The position numbers and the translations under genes are program-made. The notes beneath the pieces are model-generated. The model searched no databases. It was not told where the DNA came from and worked only from the letters and a program-made list of their open reading frames with translations. From NCBI GenBank assembly GCA_014802175.1, contig JAAVCU010000002.1, positions 65,153 through 108,261 on the forward strand: 43,109 nt of DNA. The letters are read 5' to 3'. Shown piece by piece: positions 6,075 to 15,387 of this stretch (position 1 is the stretch's first letter; the number at the start of each line of letters is the position of its first letter). The stretch is from Bacteroides sp. Its GTDB lineage: Bacteria > Bacteroidota > Bacteroidia > Bacteroidales > Muribaculaceae.

Positions 6075-8561
6075 ATGGATATATCATATAAATGGCTTAA
6101 GAGATTCATTGATTTCAATCTGAATCCGAGAGAGCTTGCTGCCACACTTACGTCGTTAGGACTTGAGTGCGATACAGTGGAGGAAGTGGAGAGCATCCGC
6201 GGCGGTTTGCGCGGTGTGGTAATCGGCAAGGTACTGACCTGCGAGGAACATCCCGACTCCGACCATCTTCATGTAACTACGGTTGATCTAGGTGGTGAGG
6301 CTCCAGTGCAGATCGTTTGCGGCGCACCGAACGTAGCTGCCGGTCAGACTGTGGTTGTTGCCACCGTAGGCACTACCCTTTACGATGGTGACAAGGAATT
6401 CCAGATAAAGAAATCAAAGATACGCGGCAAGGAATCTTTCGGCATGATATGCGCGGAAGATGAACTTGGACTCGGCACAGACCACGCCGGCATCATCGTG
6501 CTCGACGAAGAGGTGAAACCGGGAACTCCGGCTGCTGAATATTTCAAGGTGGAGAGCGATTACCGCCTGGAGGTTGAGCTGACCCCGAACCGTGTCGATG
6601 CTGCAAGCCATTACGGTGTGGCACGCGACCTTAAAGCCAAAGAATGGAGCCTCATCTGTCAGGGTGAGAAACAGGGTGAATATCCTGAGATTACCATTCC
6701 CGACGTAAATTCTTTTGCATCTGACAAAAGCGAAGGCGCCGTCATTGTCAAGATTGAGGATGAGGAGGGTTGCCCCCGCTATTCAGGTGTGACTATCCGC
6801 GGCGTGGAGGTGAAGGAATCTCCCGAATGGCTCAAGAATCTGCTTATCTCAGCCGGTCAGCGACCCATCAACAATATCGTTGACATCACCAACTTCATAC
6901 TTTTGGGTATCGGTCAGCCACTCCACAGCTTCGACCTCGACAAGGTCAAAGGTGAAGAGATTGTGGTGCGCACATGCGAGGAAGGTACTAAATTCGTAAC
7001 CCTCGACGGCGTGGAACGCACACTGAATGCCGCAGATCTCATGATCTGCGACACCGAGAAACCTCTCTGCATCGCCGGAGTATTCGGTGGTGAGGACTCA
7101 GGAGTGACCGAATCTACACGCAATGTCTTTATCGAGAGCGCATGGTTCAACCCCACGCGCGTTCGACGCACTGCCCGTCGCCACGGACTTTCCACCGACG
7201 CTTCATTCCGCTATGAGCGCGGTGCCGACCCCTCGATCACCGTTTATGCTGCAAAACTTGCAGCGGTAATGATCAAGGAGCTTGCCGGAGGCGAAATCTG
7301 CGGCGGACTTATCGACGTGCTCAAAGAACCCATTGCCAAGAAAGAGCTTGATTTCTCCCTGACGTATTGCAACAATCTCATTGGCAAGCAACTCCCTGCC
7401 GACCTTGTGAAATGTATTCTCAAGGCACTGGAGTTTGATGTTGAGGAGACAGAGAATTCCGATGTGCTGCATCTTAAGGTGCCCACATATCGTGTGGATG
7501 TTTACCGCCCCTGCGATGTCGTGGAGGAGGTGCTTCGCGTGTATGGCTACAACAATGTGGAGATCGATTCCGAGATGCACGTATCGCTGTCGCAGCGCAC
7601 CGCTACCGACGAAAGCTACGACATGCAGCAGATAGTAAGCGAGCAGCTCACAGCCTGCGGGTTCTCAGAGATTATGAACAACTCGCTCACAGCCGTGAGC
7701 TACTACGAAGACTCCGAGCTTTATCCCCTCGCAGAGTGCGTGAAACTGATGAACCCGTTGAGCAATGATCTCGGTGTGATGCGTCAGACACTTCTCTATG
7801 GAGGTCTGGAGTCCATAGCCCACAACGTGAACCGCAAGATGGCTGACCTCAAATTCTATGAGTTCGGCAATGTATATAAATTCAACGCAGCTAAAGAGGC
7901 TTCAGCAGAAAAACCGCTGGCGCAATATTCAGAGCGCATGGAGTTAGGGATCTGGATGACCGGCAACAAGGAGCGTGCATCCTGGAACGTCAAGGCAGCC
8001 GAAGCAACCGTTTATGACCTGCGTGGAATCGTGGAAAATATCTTCCACCGTCTGGGTCTTGCCGACGCTGCATGGACTGCAACTCAAAGCAGCAACGAGA
8101 TTTTCTCAGCCAAACTGGATATCGTTAGCCGCTCGGGTAAAGCACTGGCTGAGATTGGTTTGATCCGCTCGACAGTATTGAAGAAATTCGACATAGAGCA
8201 GAGTGTGGCTTACGCATCTATCGACTGGGAAGCCCTCTTCAAACTCACAGCCAAGAACACCGTGACATACACTGAACTGCCGAAGACTCAGCCCGTGGAG
8301 CGCGACCTGGCACTTCTCGTTGACACATCCGTGAAATTCGCGGATATCGACGCAGCTATCCGCAAGGCTGAGCGCAAGTTGCTCCGTGATGTGCGCCTCT
8401 TCGATGTCTACGAGGGTAAGAACCTTCCTGCAGGCAAGAAGTCGTATGCCGTTAAGATGACACTTCAGGACACAGAGAAGACTCTGAACGACAAGCAGAT
8501 TGAATCGGCTATGAACCGCATAATCACAGCACTCAAAGCCTTGGGAGCAGAACTCCGATAA
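6075..8561 (+). CDS. pheT: Phenylalanine--tRNA ligase beta subunit
   Basis: Beta subunit of the heterotetrameric cytoplasmic enzyme charging tRNA-Phe. At 828 residues it is full length for bacterial PheT. Order of domains: N-terminal region starting MDISYKWLKRFIDF, tRNA-binding OB fold (about 40-155, with CGAPNV and the RGKESFGMICAEDELGLG block), B3/B4 editing domain (about 220-370, with RPINNIVDITNF and GEDSGVTE), B5 domain (about 410-490), the catalytic-like core (about 500-720), and the C-terminal ferredoxin-fold anticodon-binding domain (from about 735, PVERDLALLVD). The partner pheS is not in the window, so the two subunits are not adjacent here. yebC follows after a purely repetitive 53-bp gap. 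Confidence 0.97.
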   Translation: MDISYKWLKRFIDFNLNPRELAATLTSLGLECDTVEEVESIRGGLRGVVIGKVLTCEEHPDSDHLHVTTVDLGGEAPVQIVCGAPNVAAGQTVVVATVGTTLYDGDKEFQIKKSKIRGKESFGMICAEDELGLGTDHAGIIVLDEEVKPGTPAAEYFKVESDYRLEVELTPNRVDAASHYGVARDLKAKEWSLICQGEKQGEYPEITIPDVNSFASDKSEGAVIVKIEDEEGCPRYSGVTIRGVEVKESPEWLKNLLISAGQRPINNIVDITNFILLGIGQPLHSFDLDKVKGEEIVVRTCEEGTKFVTLDGVERTLNAADLMICDTEKPLCIAGVFGGEDSGVTESTRNVFIESAWFNPTRVRRTARRHGLSTDASFRYERGADPSITVYAAKLAAVMIKELAGGEICGGLIDVLKEPIAKKELDFSLTYCNNLIGKQLPADLVKCILKALEFDVEETENSDVLHLKVPTYRVDVYRPCDVVEEVLRVYGYNNVEIDSEMHVSLSQRTATDESYDMQQIVSEQLTACGFSEIMNNSLTAVSYYEDSELYPLAECVKLMNPLSNDLGVMRQTLLYGGLESIAHNVNRKMADLKFYEFGNVYKFNAAKEASAEKPLAQYSERMELGIWMTGNKERASWNVKAAEATVYDLRGIVENIFHRLGLADAAWTATQSSNEIFSAKLDIVSRSGKALAEIGLIRSTVLKKFDIEQSVAYASIDWEALFKLTAKNTVTYTELPKTQPVERDLALLVDTSVKFADIDAAIRKAERKLLRDVRLFDVYEGKNLPAGKKSYAVKMTLQDTEKTLNDKQIESAMNRIITALKALGAELR

Positions 8562-8565
8562 GTTC

Positions 8566-8614
8566 TCTGAAAACTGACAACTTAAAACAGAAAACCGAAA
8601 ACTGACAACCAAAT
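8566..8614. repeat. ACTGAAA heptad array filling the pheT-yebC gap
   Basis: Seven exact-length units (TCTGAAA, ACTGACA, ACTTAAA, ACAGAAA, ACCGAAA, ACTGACA, ACCAAAT) cover everything from 4 nt after the pheT stop to the base before the yebC ATG. Any ribosome-binding signal for yebC must therefore be repeat sequence; no Shine-Dalgarno motif is visible. Confidence 0.85.
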
Positions 8615-9331
8615 ATGGGAAGAGCATTTGAATATCGTAAAGCAAGAAAGCTGAAACGCTGGGGCAATATGAGCCGCACGTTTACACGTATCGGAAAAGA
8701 GATCACAATCGCCGCTAAAGCAGCCGGACCGGATCCTGACATGAACCCGCGTCTGCGTGTGCTCATGCAGAATGCCAAGGCAGCAAATATGCCCAAGGAC
8801 ACTGTGGAGCGTGCAATCAAGAAGGCTACCGACAAGGATGCCGGTGATTACAAGGAGATTGTATACGAAGGATATGGACCCTTCGGTATCGCAATCGTAG
8901 TTGAAACCGCTACAGACAACAACCAGCGCACCGTGGCTAACGTGCGCAGCTACTTCAACAAATTCGGTGGTTCACTCGGAACTCAGGGCTCACTCTCGTT
9001 CCTTTTCGACCACAAGAGTGTGTTCCACGTAAAACCGAACGCCGATATCGACCCCGAGGAGTTCGAGCTTGATCTTATGGACTTTGAGGCTGAACTCGAA
9101 GCAGATGAAGAGGAATGGCTCATCTACGGAGCTTTCGATCAGTTCGCCAACCTTCAGAAATTTTTCGAAGACAAGGGTATGGAGATTGTATCGGCTGAAT
9201 TCGAGCGTATCCCCACAGACTACAAGGAGGTTACTGCCGAGCAGCGTGAGCAGCTCGACAAACTTCTCGAAAAGTTTGAGGATGACGAGGATGTTCAGAA
9301 CGTGTTCCACAACATGAAAGAGGAGGAATAA
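8615..9331 (+). CDS. YebC/PmpR-family transcriptional regulator or translation factor
   Basis: A 238-residue YebC/TACO1-family protein of typical length. Hallmarks are the N-terminal GRAFEYRKARKLKRWGNMSRTFTRIGKEI block (in pieces: RKARK and KRWG), NPRLR, NMPKDTVERAIKKA, YEGYGPFGIAIVVE and the acidic C-terminal region. Family members have been described as DNA-binding regulators and, more recently, as ribosome-associated factors easing translation of proline stretches; the sequence cannot decide. Probably read through from pheT across the heptad spacer and ended by the strong hairpin at 9356. Confidence 0.92.
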   Translation: MGRAFEYRKARKLKRWGNMSRTFTRIGKEITIAAKAAGPDPDMNPRLRVLMQNAKAANMPKDTVERAIKKATDKDAGDYKEIVYEGYGPFGIAIVVETATDNNQRTVANVRSYFNKFGGSLGTQGSLSFLFDHKSVFHVKPNADIDPEEFELDLMDFEAELEADEEEWLIYGAFDQFANLQKFFEDKGMEIVSAEFERIPTDYKEVTAEQREQLDKLLEKFEDDEDVQNVFHNMKEEE

Positions 9332-9355
9332 TCCCGATTCCAAAACCCGCAGCAT

Positions 9356-9390
9356 AAAAATCGCCGTGTCGCCTGACACGGCGATTTTTT
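9356..9390 (+). terminator. Intrinsic terminator after yebC
   Basis: Perfect 15-bp stem, AAAAATCGCCGTGTC (9356-9370) pairing with 9375-9389, four-base loop GCCT, with a terminal T tract; the matching A tract makes it usable in both directions. Confidence 0.9.
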
Positions 9391-9403
9391 ATATGCACTT
9401 ATT

Positions 9404-9423
9404 GAAGTTGTTTAAACAATCTC
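9404..9423. repeat. GTTTAAAC-centred palindrome, left copy
   Basis: GAAGTTGTTTAAACAATCTC, an imperfect copy of the perfect 20-bp palindrome at 18048-18067. The two copies bracket the protease-SusC-SusD operon. It lies 165 nt before the first gene and about 90 nt upstream of its promoter. Confidence 0.7.
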
Positions 9424-9512
9424 ATTGCAATTCTCTTCAAATGAAGAAATTTAACAAATTTATGCAAAAAATATTCTTTGTTATTAATAATATGAAAAAA
9501 TAATATTAAAAA

Positions 9513-9544
9513 TTTTGTATATCGGCATTTTGAGTATATATTTG
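9513..9544 (+). promoter_or_regulatory. Promoter of the metalloprotease-susCD operon
   Basis: TTTTG at 9513-9517, 19 bp, then TATATTTG at 9537-9544, a close match to the Bacteroidetes -33/-7 consensus. Predicted transcription start about 9549, giving a 20-nt leader before ATG 9569. Confidence 0.75.
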
Positions 9545-9568
9545 TGAGAAGAAACATATTGTACAATC

Positions 9569-12175
9569 ATGAAACGTGGAATCAAATCTTTAGCTTTAAT
9601 CTTAATGGCAACAGGTGTTGCTGCCATGCCTGCAGATGCAGGTCTTTTCAACCGCAAAAAGAAATCACATCCTAAGGAACTGACACAAGCCGAAAAAGAC
9701 AGCACGGAGTTGGCAAAGACCGTGGGCGAGATCAAGGAATCGCGCAACGGTATGTTCGACCTTATCCTTAACAAGGAGGGTAAACTCTTTATGCTCCTAC
9801 CCGACAGCGCATTCAACGACACATATCTGTTGGCAAGCCGCGTAGCTGGTCTTTCCGACACCGGCGATATGGTTGCCGGTGAGATGCACATGACTCCACT
9901 CGCTGTGAAGTTCTCAAAAAATGACAATAAAGTGTTCATGCACATCATGAACACCGACGATATAGTAAAGGAGGAGGATCCTATCCGCGCAAGCTTCGAG
10001 CGCAACATGATAGACCCGATCGTGAAAGGATTTAAGATCCAAGGTAAATCAGGCAATAAAACCGCCATTGATGTCACAGACTTCTTCCTCGGTAACGAGA
10101 AGCTGATCTCCCCCATCAAGGATACCGATCCGCTTGCCAAGGCATTCTCAGGACGCGACGGCATCGACGGCACTTATTATCCCGAGGGGTCTTCGTTTAC
10201 AGCTGTTAAATCTTTCCCCGACAACGTGATGGTGCAGAGCCGCCTTGCTTACACCACCCGCAAACCGCATCATCCCTACACGGTGATTGTGAGCCGTTCG
10301 CTGCTCCGCCTGCCGGAAGAGCCGATGCGTATGCGTCTGCAGGACAACCGCGTCGGATATTTCTACGACACCAAGCGCGAATACACCACCAACAGCGATA
10401 AGCTGGAGAAATACAACATTATCAACCGTTTCCGCCTCGAACCTAAAGAGGAGGATATGGAGGCTTATCTTGCCGGAGAACTCGTTGAGCCCAAGAAGCC
10501 TATCACATTCTATGTGGATTCAGCCTTCCCTGCGAAATGGGCCGGTGCAGTCAAAGAGGGTATCGAGTACTGGAACCAGGCTTTTGAGGCAGCCGGTTTC
10601 AAGAACGCCATCAAAGCGTTGGATTACCCGACCGATATCGAGGGCTTCGACCCGGATGACGTGCGCTTCAATTGCGTACGCTACAGCGTGACCCCGACAG
10701 CAAACGCTATGGGTCCCTCTTACACTGATCCGCGTTCAGGAGAGATTCTCGGTGCGGACGTAATATGGTATCACAACGTGATCTCACTGCTTCACAACTG
10801 GCGCTTCGCACAGACCGGTGCCGTTGATCCGCGTGTACGCCAGAAGGTGTTTGCTGATTCCGTAATGTATGAGTCGCTGACTTACGTGGCAGCTCACGAA
10901 ATCGGTCACTGTCTTGGACTTATGCACAATATGGGTGCTTCTTATGCGTTTACTTTAGAGAACCTTCGTGATCCGGAGTTTACCCAGAAATATGGCACAA
11001 CCCCTTCCATCATGGACTACGCGCGCAACAACTTTGTGGCTCAGCCGGGCGACCTTGAGCGCGGTGTGAAGATGACACCACCGCCGGTGGGCGTATATGA
11101 TATTCACGCCATCAACTGGGGTTACCGTCTGATACCAGATGCAAAGGATTGTTTCGAGGAGCGTCCCACTCTCAACAAATGGATTGCCGAGAAAGAGGAT
11201 GATCCGATGTATGAGTTCGGTGCCCAGCAGTTCTTGGGACTCATTGACCCGACAGACCAGACCGAGGATCTCGGTAACGATCATATCAAAGCCGGCGACT
11301 TGGCGATCTCCAACCTCAAGATTATCATGAACAATATCGAGGATTGGGCAGGTGAGAAAGATGAGAACTACGATCCGATGCTTGCCACTTACCGCGCTGT
11401 CATCAGCCAGTATCTGCGCCACGTCGGCCATGTGATGCCATACGTCGGCGGTTGCGTTTACAAAGAGATCCGTCAAGGAAGAAACGACGGCAATCACCGC
11501 AGTTTCATCTCCAAGAACGACACTAAGCGCGCTGTTGACTGGTTGCTGGGCCAGGCTCGCACCTGCGATTGGCTCATGCCCGTGAATTTCGTCGAGAAAT
11601 TCGAGGATCAGCCCCGTTGGAAAGATGAGATGCAGAGAGGAATCGTCGGCTGTCTGTTCTCTTCAGTGAACATGAACCGCATCAAACGCAGTCATTCAAT
11701 TGACCCGGCCAACCATTATGACATTCCGTCATATATGGATGATGTGATGAAAGGTGTGTTCGCAACCCTTTATTCAGGACAGAAGATCAACGACACTGAG
11801 CGCAACATTCAGTCTACAGCCGTTGACTTGATGGCCAAGGCTTCGGGACTCCCCGGTGCAGCTTCAATTGGTTCAAAGAGCCTTGCAGAGGATTCTTACG
11901 ACAACATGATGAAGATGCTGACAGAGCCATCGATCCCCTGCTCGCTCGACCACGGACATTGCGCCCACGACAATGATGAGGCTTCAAGATCTTTCTTCCG
12001 CCTTGCGTTGGGCGACCCGGCTCTTCCCCTCTCGGAGATGCAGCCGATGATGGCATCAAGACTCAAGAGCCTGCTGAGCCTCTATCGCTCTGCAAAAGCT
12101 CCCGATGCCGCAACACGCGACTTCTACGATTATCAGATCCGCAAGATTGACCGGATTCTGAATTCGGATAAATAA
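9569..12175 (+). CDS. Secreted zinc metalloprotease (DUF5117/DUF4953 type)
   Basis: An 868-residue exported protein with an N-terminal signal (MKRGIKSLALILMATGVAA, cleavage probable near ADA). Order of regions: N-terminal DUF5118-like segment, DUF5117-like middle, and a metzincin-like catalytic domain with HEIGHCLGLMH at residues 443-453 (zinc ligands His443, His447 and probably His453, catalytic Glu444) and a Met-turn SIMDY at Met482. It is therefore probably an active periplasmic or surface endopeptidase. Family members are abundant in Bacteroidetes but their substrates are largely uncharacterised. It has its own promoter and lies 14 bp upstream of susC, so it is the first gene of an operon that pairs proteolysis with an outer-membrane importer. 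Confidence 0.9.
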   Translation: MKRGIKSLALILMATGVAAMPADAGLFNRKKKSHPKELTQAEKDSTELAKTVGEIKESRNGMFDLILNKEGKLFMLLPDSAFNDTYLLASRVAGLSDTGDMVAGEMHMTPLAVKFSKNDNKVFMHIMNTDDIVKEEDPIRASFERNMIDPIVKGFKIQGKSGNKTAIDVTDFFLGNEKLISPIKDTDPLAKAFSGRDGIDGTYYPEGSSFTAVKSFPDNVMVQSRLAYTTRKPHHPYTVIVSRSLLRLPEEPMRMRLQDNRVGYFYDTKREYTTNSDKLEKYNIINRFRLEPKEEDMEAYLAGELVEPKKPITFYVDSAFPAKWAGAVKEGIEYWNQAFEAAGFKNAIKALDYPTDIEGFDPDDVRFNCVRYSVTPTANAMGPSYTDPRSGEILGADVIWYHNVISLLHNWRFAQTGAVDPRVRQKVFADSVMYESLTYVAAHEIGHCLGLMHNMGASYAFTLENLRDPEFTQKYGTTPSIMDYARNNFVAQPGDLERGVKMTPPPVGVYDIHAINWGYRLIPDAKDCFEERPTLNKWIAEKEDDPMYEFGAQQFLGLIDPTDQTEDLGNDHIKAGDLAISNLKIIMNNIEDWAGEKDENYDPMLATYRAVISQYLRHVGHVMPYVGGCVYKEIRQGRNDGNHRSFISKNDTKRAVDWLLGQARTCDWLMPVNFVEKFEDQPRWKDEMQRGIVGCLFSSVNMNRIKRSHSIDPANHYDIPSYMDDVMKGVFATLYSGQKINDTERNIQSTAVDLMAKASGLPGAASIGSKSLAEDSYDNMMKMLTEPSIPCSLDHGHCAHDNDEASRSFFRLALGDPALPLSEMQPMMASRLKSLLSLYRSAKAPDAATRDFYDYQIRKIDRILNSDK

Positions 12176-12189
12176 TTAAATGAAACGAA

Positions 12190-15100
12190 ATGATACGACA
12201 GACTCTTTTATACTTTTTCATAGTCTGCCTCACCGCCACAGGTTTCGCCCAGTCCGGCACCACGAACATTACGGGTGTCATAATGGACGAGAAAGATGAG
12301 CCGCTGATCGGTGCGACGGTTCGCATCGACGGTGTGCCGGGAGGTCAAGCCACAGACCTTGAGGGTAAGTTTTCCATAAGCATACCCAAGGGAAAGACCT
12401 CCAAGCTCATTATCTCCTGCTTTGGCTATAAGACAATAACAGAATCGGTTAACGCCAACACAAAGCCTCTGCACATCCGCATGGAGACGGAGGGCATGGA
12501 TATGGATGAAGTGGTGGTGATCGGTTACGGCACCGCCAAGAAATCGGAGCTTACTGCTTCCGTGGAGATAGTCAGCGCCAAAGATCTCGCCAAGATTCCG
12601 GCAATGAACCTGGATCAGTCTTTAGCCGGTCAGGTTGCAGGACTCGGTGTGCAGGCTTCTACCGGCGACCCGTCGTCGGCCCAGGAGTCGAAACTGAGCA
12701 TCCGAGGCAACCTGGGTAATCCGTTGCTCGTAATTGATGGTGTGCCCCGTTTCGGAACAAACACCAACGAGGGTGAGATGCGTCTCTCGGATCTCAACCC
12801 AGATGATATTGAAAGCATCTCGATTCTGAAGGATGCGGCAGCAGCGGCAGTGTATGGTGCCCGCGCCGCCAACGGTGTTGTGCTTGTGCAGACAAAACGC
12901 GGTAAATCGGGCGACAAGGTGCGCGTGAACTATCGCGGACAATTCAACATGGAGCAGGCCACCTATCTCCCTAAGTTCCTTGGTGCGCGGCAGTTTGCCG
13001 AGCTGTTCAACCGCGCGGTCAGCGCCAACGGACAGGGCACTTACACTCCTTATGATCTCGACAAGCTGAATTCTGATCCTAACCTCTACGGCGATACCAA
13101 CCTGCTTGATTATTTCCACAAGTGGGGACATTCGCAGCGCCATTCGCTGTCGGTGTCGGGAGGCACGAAGAGCATCCGCTATCATATCTCGGGCGGTGCT
13201 TCCGAGTCAAAAGGTCTTTACTCGAACATAGGCAGAACCCGCTATAACTATTCTGCCAAACTTGATGCGGATATCTTCAAAGGATTGTCACTCTCGGTGA
13301 ATCTCACCGGTGCAATCCAGCAATATAAGAATAACAACGATCCGCTGACCATCGACGGTGCGTACGCATTCTCTCCATTGGAGGTGCTACGCTATACCGA
13401 CGGATCTCTGGCCAGTCTTGAGAGCTACAACCCCTTGGTGTCAGTGTTAGGAATGGGTGGCTATCAGAAAACCAATTCCGATTACCACACGCTCAATGCG
13501 GTGTTGCGTTATAACATACCCAAGGTCGAGGGGTTGAGCATCTACGCTTCCGGCACACTCGATCTTAACCACTCGAACGTGAGCATCTATTCAAAACCGG
13601 TGGAACTGTCGATCTACAACCCCGTGACCGGCTCAATCACCGTGGATCAGAACACCATCTATCCTATCGCCAAGGTCTCGATGCAGGACCGCTATCAGCG
13701 TGTAAACAATATGCTGATCGAGGGTGGTATCAATTATCACCATACATTTGACGAGAAGCACAATGTGTCGGCAATGGCGGTGTTCAACTATCAGGATTAT
13801 CACAACAAATACCTGCGTGGAATTAATTATGATCTTGCGGGAGAAAAACCCGAGATCATCGGCAACACTTCGGTAGGTTCGATCTCCGGATCGGAATATT
13901 ACAGTCAGCGCGCTTCGACTGTAGGTCGTCTTACCTATGGCTTCGACAACCGTTATTTCGCTGAATTCAGCTTCCGCGTTGACGGATCCACCCGATTCGC
14001 CCCCGAAAACCGATGGGGTTTCTTCCCAACAGTTTCTGCGTCGTGGGTGATCTCTAATGAGAAGTTTTTCTCGCATGTGTCGCCCCGCTATGTTTCGCAG
14101 GCTAAACTCAGGGCCTCAGCCGGTATACTTGGAGATGACGGCACAGCTTCGGAATATGGCTATATGCAGTATTACAACTTCACCAACTCGGAGGGTTACA
14201 ACTTCGGCAGCGTCTGGACACCGGGACTCCTCCCCTCACTCAGCTCTTATCCAAACAAGGCGCTGACATGGGGTAAATCGAAAGATATAAATTTAGGACT
14301 TGACCTCGGTTTCTGGAACAACCGCGTGACAGCATCGCTCGAATGGTATCAGCGTCTGCGCACGAACATGGTTACTGACGCTCGCGAATATCTCTTCCCT
14401 CCGTCGGTTGGTACGGGCGGTGTGCTCCCCCCTGTGAATATCGGTAAGGTTCGTTTCTCAGGTGTGGATTTTACGGTTCATCATAACAATACGATCGGTA
14501 ATTTCACTTACGACCTTTCGTTTAACGTCGGTACCTCTTCAAACAAGGTTCTTGACTGGGGCGATGAATCTTCACTGCCCGAGAATCAGCGTCGCGCTGG
14601 CAGACCTTATTCAGTGCGTTCGCTCTATCAGGATGCAGGTCTGTTCCAGAGTTATGAAGAGATCGCCAATTGGCCCGTGGATCAGGATGGAAACAAAAAC
14701 GCCTCGCTCGCTCCCGGCGACATCAAGTATGTGGATCAGGATGGCGACGGTAAACTTACCACCAACGATATGATCTTCGTGAAGGATTCATCGAGTCCGG
14801 ACATTTTCTACGGTTTCAGTATCGGTGGTTCATGGAAGGGTATCCACCTGAATATGAATTTCCAGGGAATGGGAGGCTACAACCAGATGGTCAGTGAGCT
14901 TTACACTCTTGAGAGCAATTCATTGCAGCGATTCCAGGATTACCACTACACCAACACCTGGACCCCGGAGAATCCTAATGCGGAGTATCCGCGTGTGAAG
15001 TTTGCCACTACCGGCGACAACAACCGCAAGGAGAGTACATTCTGGATGAAGAAATGTAGTTTCCTGCGTATGAAGGCGTTGACAGTAGGGTATTCGTTCC

Positions 15101-15261
15101 CGCAGTCGATTCTGAAGAAAGCGCGTATGTCAAGCCTCGACGTATCGTTCCAGGCTTCGAACCTCTTCACCTTCTCTTCGCTCCACAACATGGATCCGGA
15201 GTCGTTGCAGGGTTATCCGCTCCAGCGAGGCTATGGCGTTTCGCTCTCGTTCGGATTCTGA
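12190..15261 (+). CDS. SusC/RagA-family TonB-linked outer-membrane transporter
   Basis: A 1023-residue outer-membrane beta-barrel importer with signal peptide (MIRQTLLYFFIVCLTATGFA). After it come a CarboxypepD_reg-like domain (about 25-100, GVIMDEKDEPLIGATV and FGYKT), the SusC junction motif MDEVVVIGYGTAKK, the plug domain (DQSLAGQVAGL, SIRGN, PLLVIDGVPR, DIESISILKDAAAAAVYGARAANGV), and the 22-strand barrel ending in aromatic GVSLSFGF. Such proteins form a pedal-bin complex with SusD lipoproteins and import glycans or peptides using TonB energy. No STN domain is present, so signalling to an anti-sigma factor is not expected. A protease rather than a glycoside hydrolase upstream points to peptide substrates, as in RagAB; this is inference. 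Confidence 0.96.
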   Translation: MIRQTLLYFFIVCLTATGFAQSGTTNITGVIMDEKDEPLIGATVRIDGVPGGQATDLEGKFSISIPKGKTSKLIISCFGYKTITESVNANTKPLHIRMETEGMDMDEVVVIGYGTAKKSELTASVEIVSAKDLAKIPAMNLDQSLAGQVAGLGVQASTGDPSSAQESKLSIRGNLGNPLLVIDGVPRFGTNTNEGEMRLSDLNPDDIESISILKDAAAAAVYGARAANGVVLVQTKRGKSGDKVRVNYRGQFNMEQATYLPKFLGARQFAELFNRAVSANGQGTYTPYDLDKLNSDPNLYGDTNLLDYFHKWGHSQRHSLSVSGGTKSIRYHISGGASESKGLYSNIGRTRYNYSAKLDADIFKGLSLSVNLTGAIQQYKNNNDPLTIDGAYAFSPLEVLRYTDGSLASLESYNPLVSVLGMGGYQKTNSDYHTLNAVLRYNIPKVEGLSIYASGTLDLNHSNVSIYSKPVELSIYNPVTGSITVDQNTIYPIAKVSMQDRYQRVNNMLIEGGINYHHTFDEKHNVSAMAVFNYQDYHNKYLRGINYDLAGEKPEIIGNTSVGSISGSEYYSQRASTVGRLTYGFDNRYFAEFSFRVDGSTRFAPENRWGFFPTVSASWVISNEKFFSHVSPRYVSQAKLRASAGILGDDGTASEYGYMQYYNFTNSEGYNFGSVWTPGLLPSLSSYPNKALTWGKSKDINLGLDLGFWNNRVTASLEWYQRLRTNMVTDAREYLFPPSVGTGGVLPPVNIGKVRFSGVDFTVHHNNTIGNFTYDLSFNVGTSSNKVLDWGDESSLPENQRRAGRPYSVRSLYQDAGLFQSYEEIANWPVDQDGNKNASLAPGDIKYVDQDGDGKLTTNDMIFVKDSSSPDIFYGFSIGGSWKGIHLNMNFQGMGGYNQMVSELYTLESNSLQRFQDYHYTNTWTPENPNAEYPRVKFATTGDNNRKESTFWMKKCSFLRMKALTVGYSFPQSILKKARMSSLDVSFQASNLFTFSSLHNMDPESLQGYPLQRGYGVSLSFGF

Positions 15262-15280
15262 CAAAACCGGAATGAAACAT

Positions 15281-15363
15281 GATATCCCATGGCTAATCAT
15301 GATTTCCCATGATCTATCATGATTCTCCATGATGCATCATGATAACACATGATTCATCATGTT
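15281..15363. repeat. 10/20-bp phased CATGAT array between susC and susD
   Basis: Eight units of GATnnnnCAT, each exactly 10 bp long, from 15281 to 15360; one unit (15291-15300) starts GGC instead of GAT. Alternate units form a 20-bp super-repeat in which palindromic ATCATGAT recurs at 15297, 15317 and 15337, with a variant ATCATGTT at 15357. The array fills most of the unusually long 126-bp susC-susD gap and ends 24 nt before the susD ATG. Confidence 0.88.
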
Positions 15364-15387
15364 AAAACAAAACCAAAAACCTGAATT

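Noticed and set aside
9484-10173. Long minus-strand reading frame of 229 codons
   Set aside because: It is antisense to the metalloprotease gene, with low-complexity Ser/Leu composition typical of shadow frames, and covers its promoter.
15281-15363. CRISPR-like array
   Set aside because: Units are 10 and 20 bp with no repeat-spacer structure and no cas genes.
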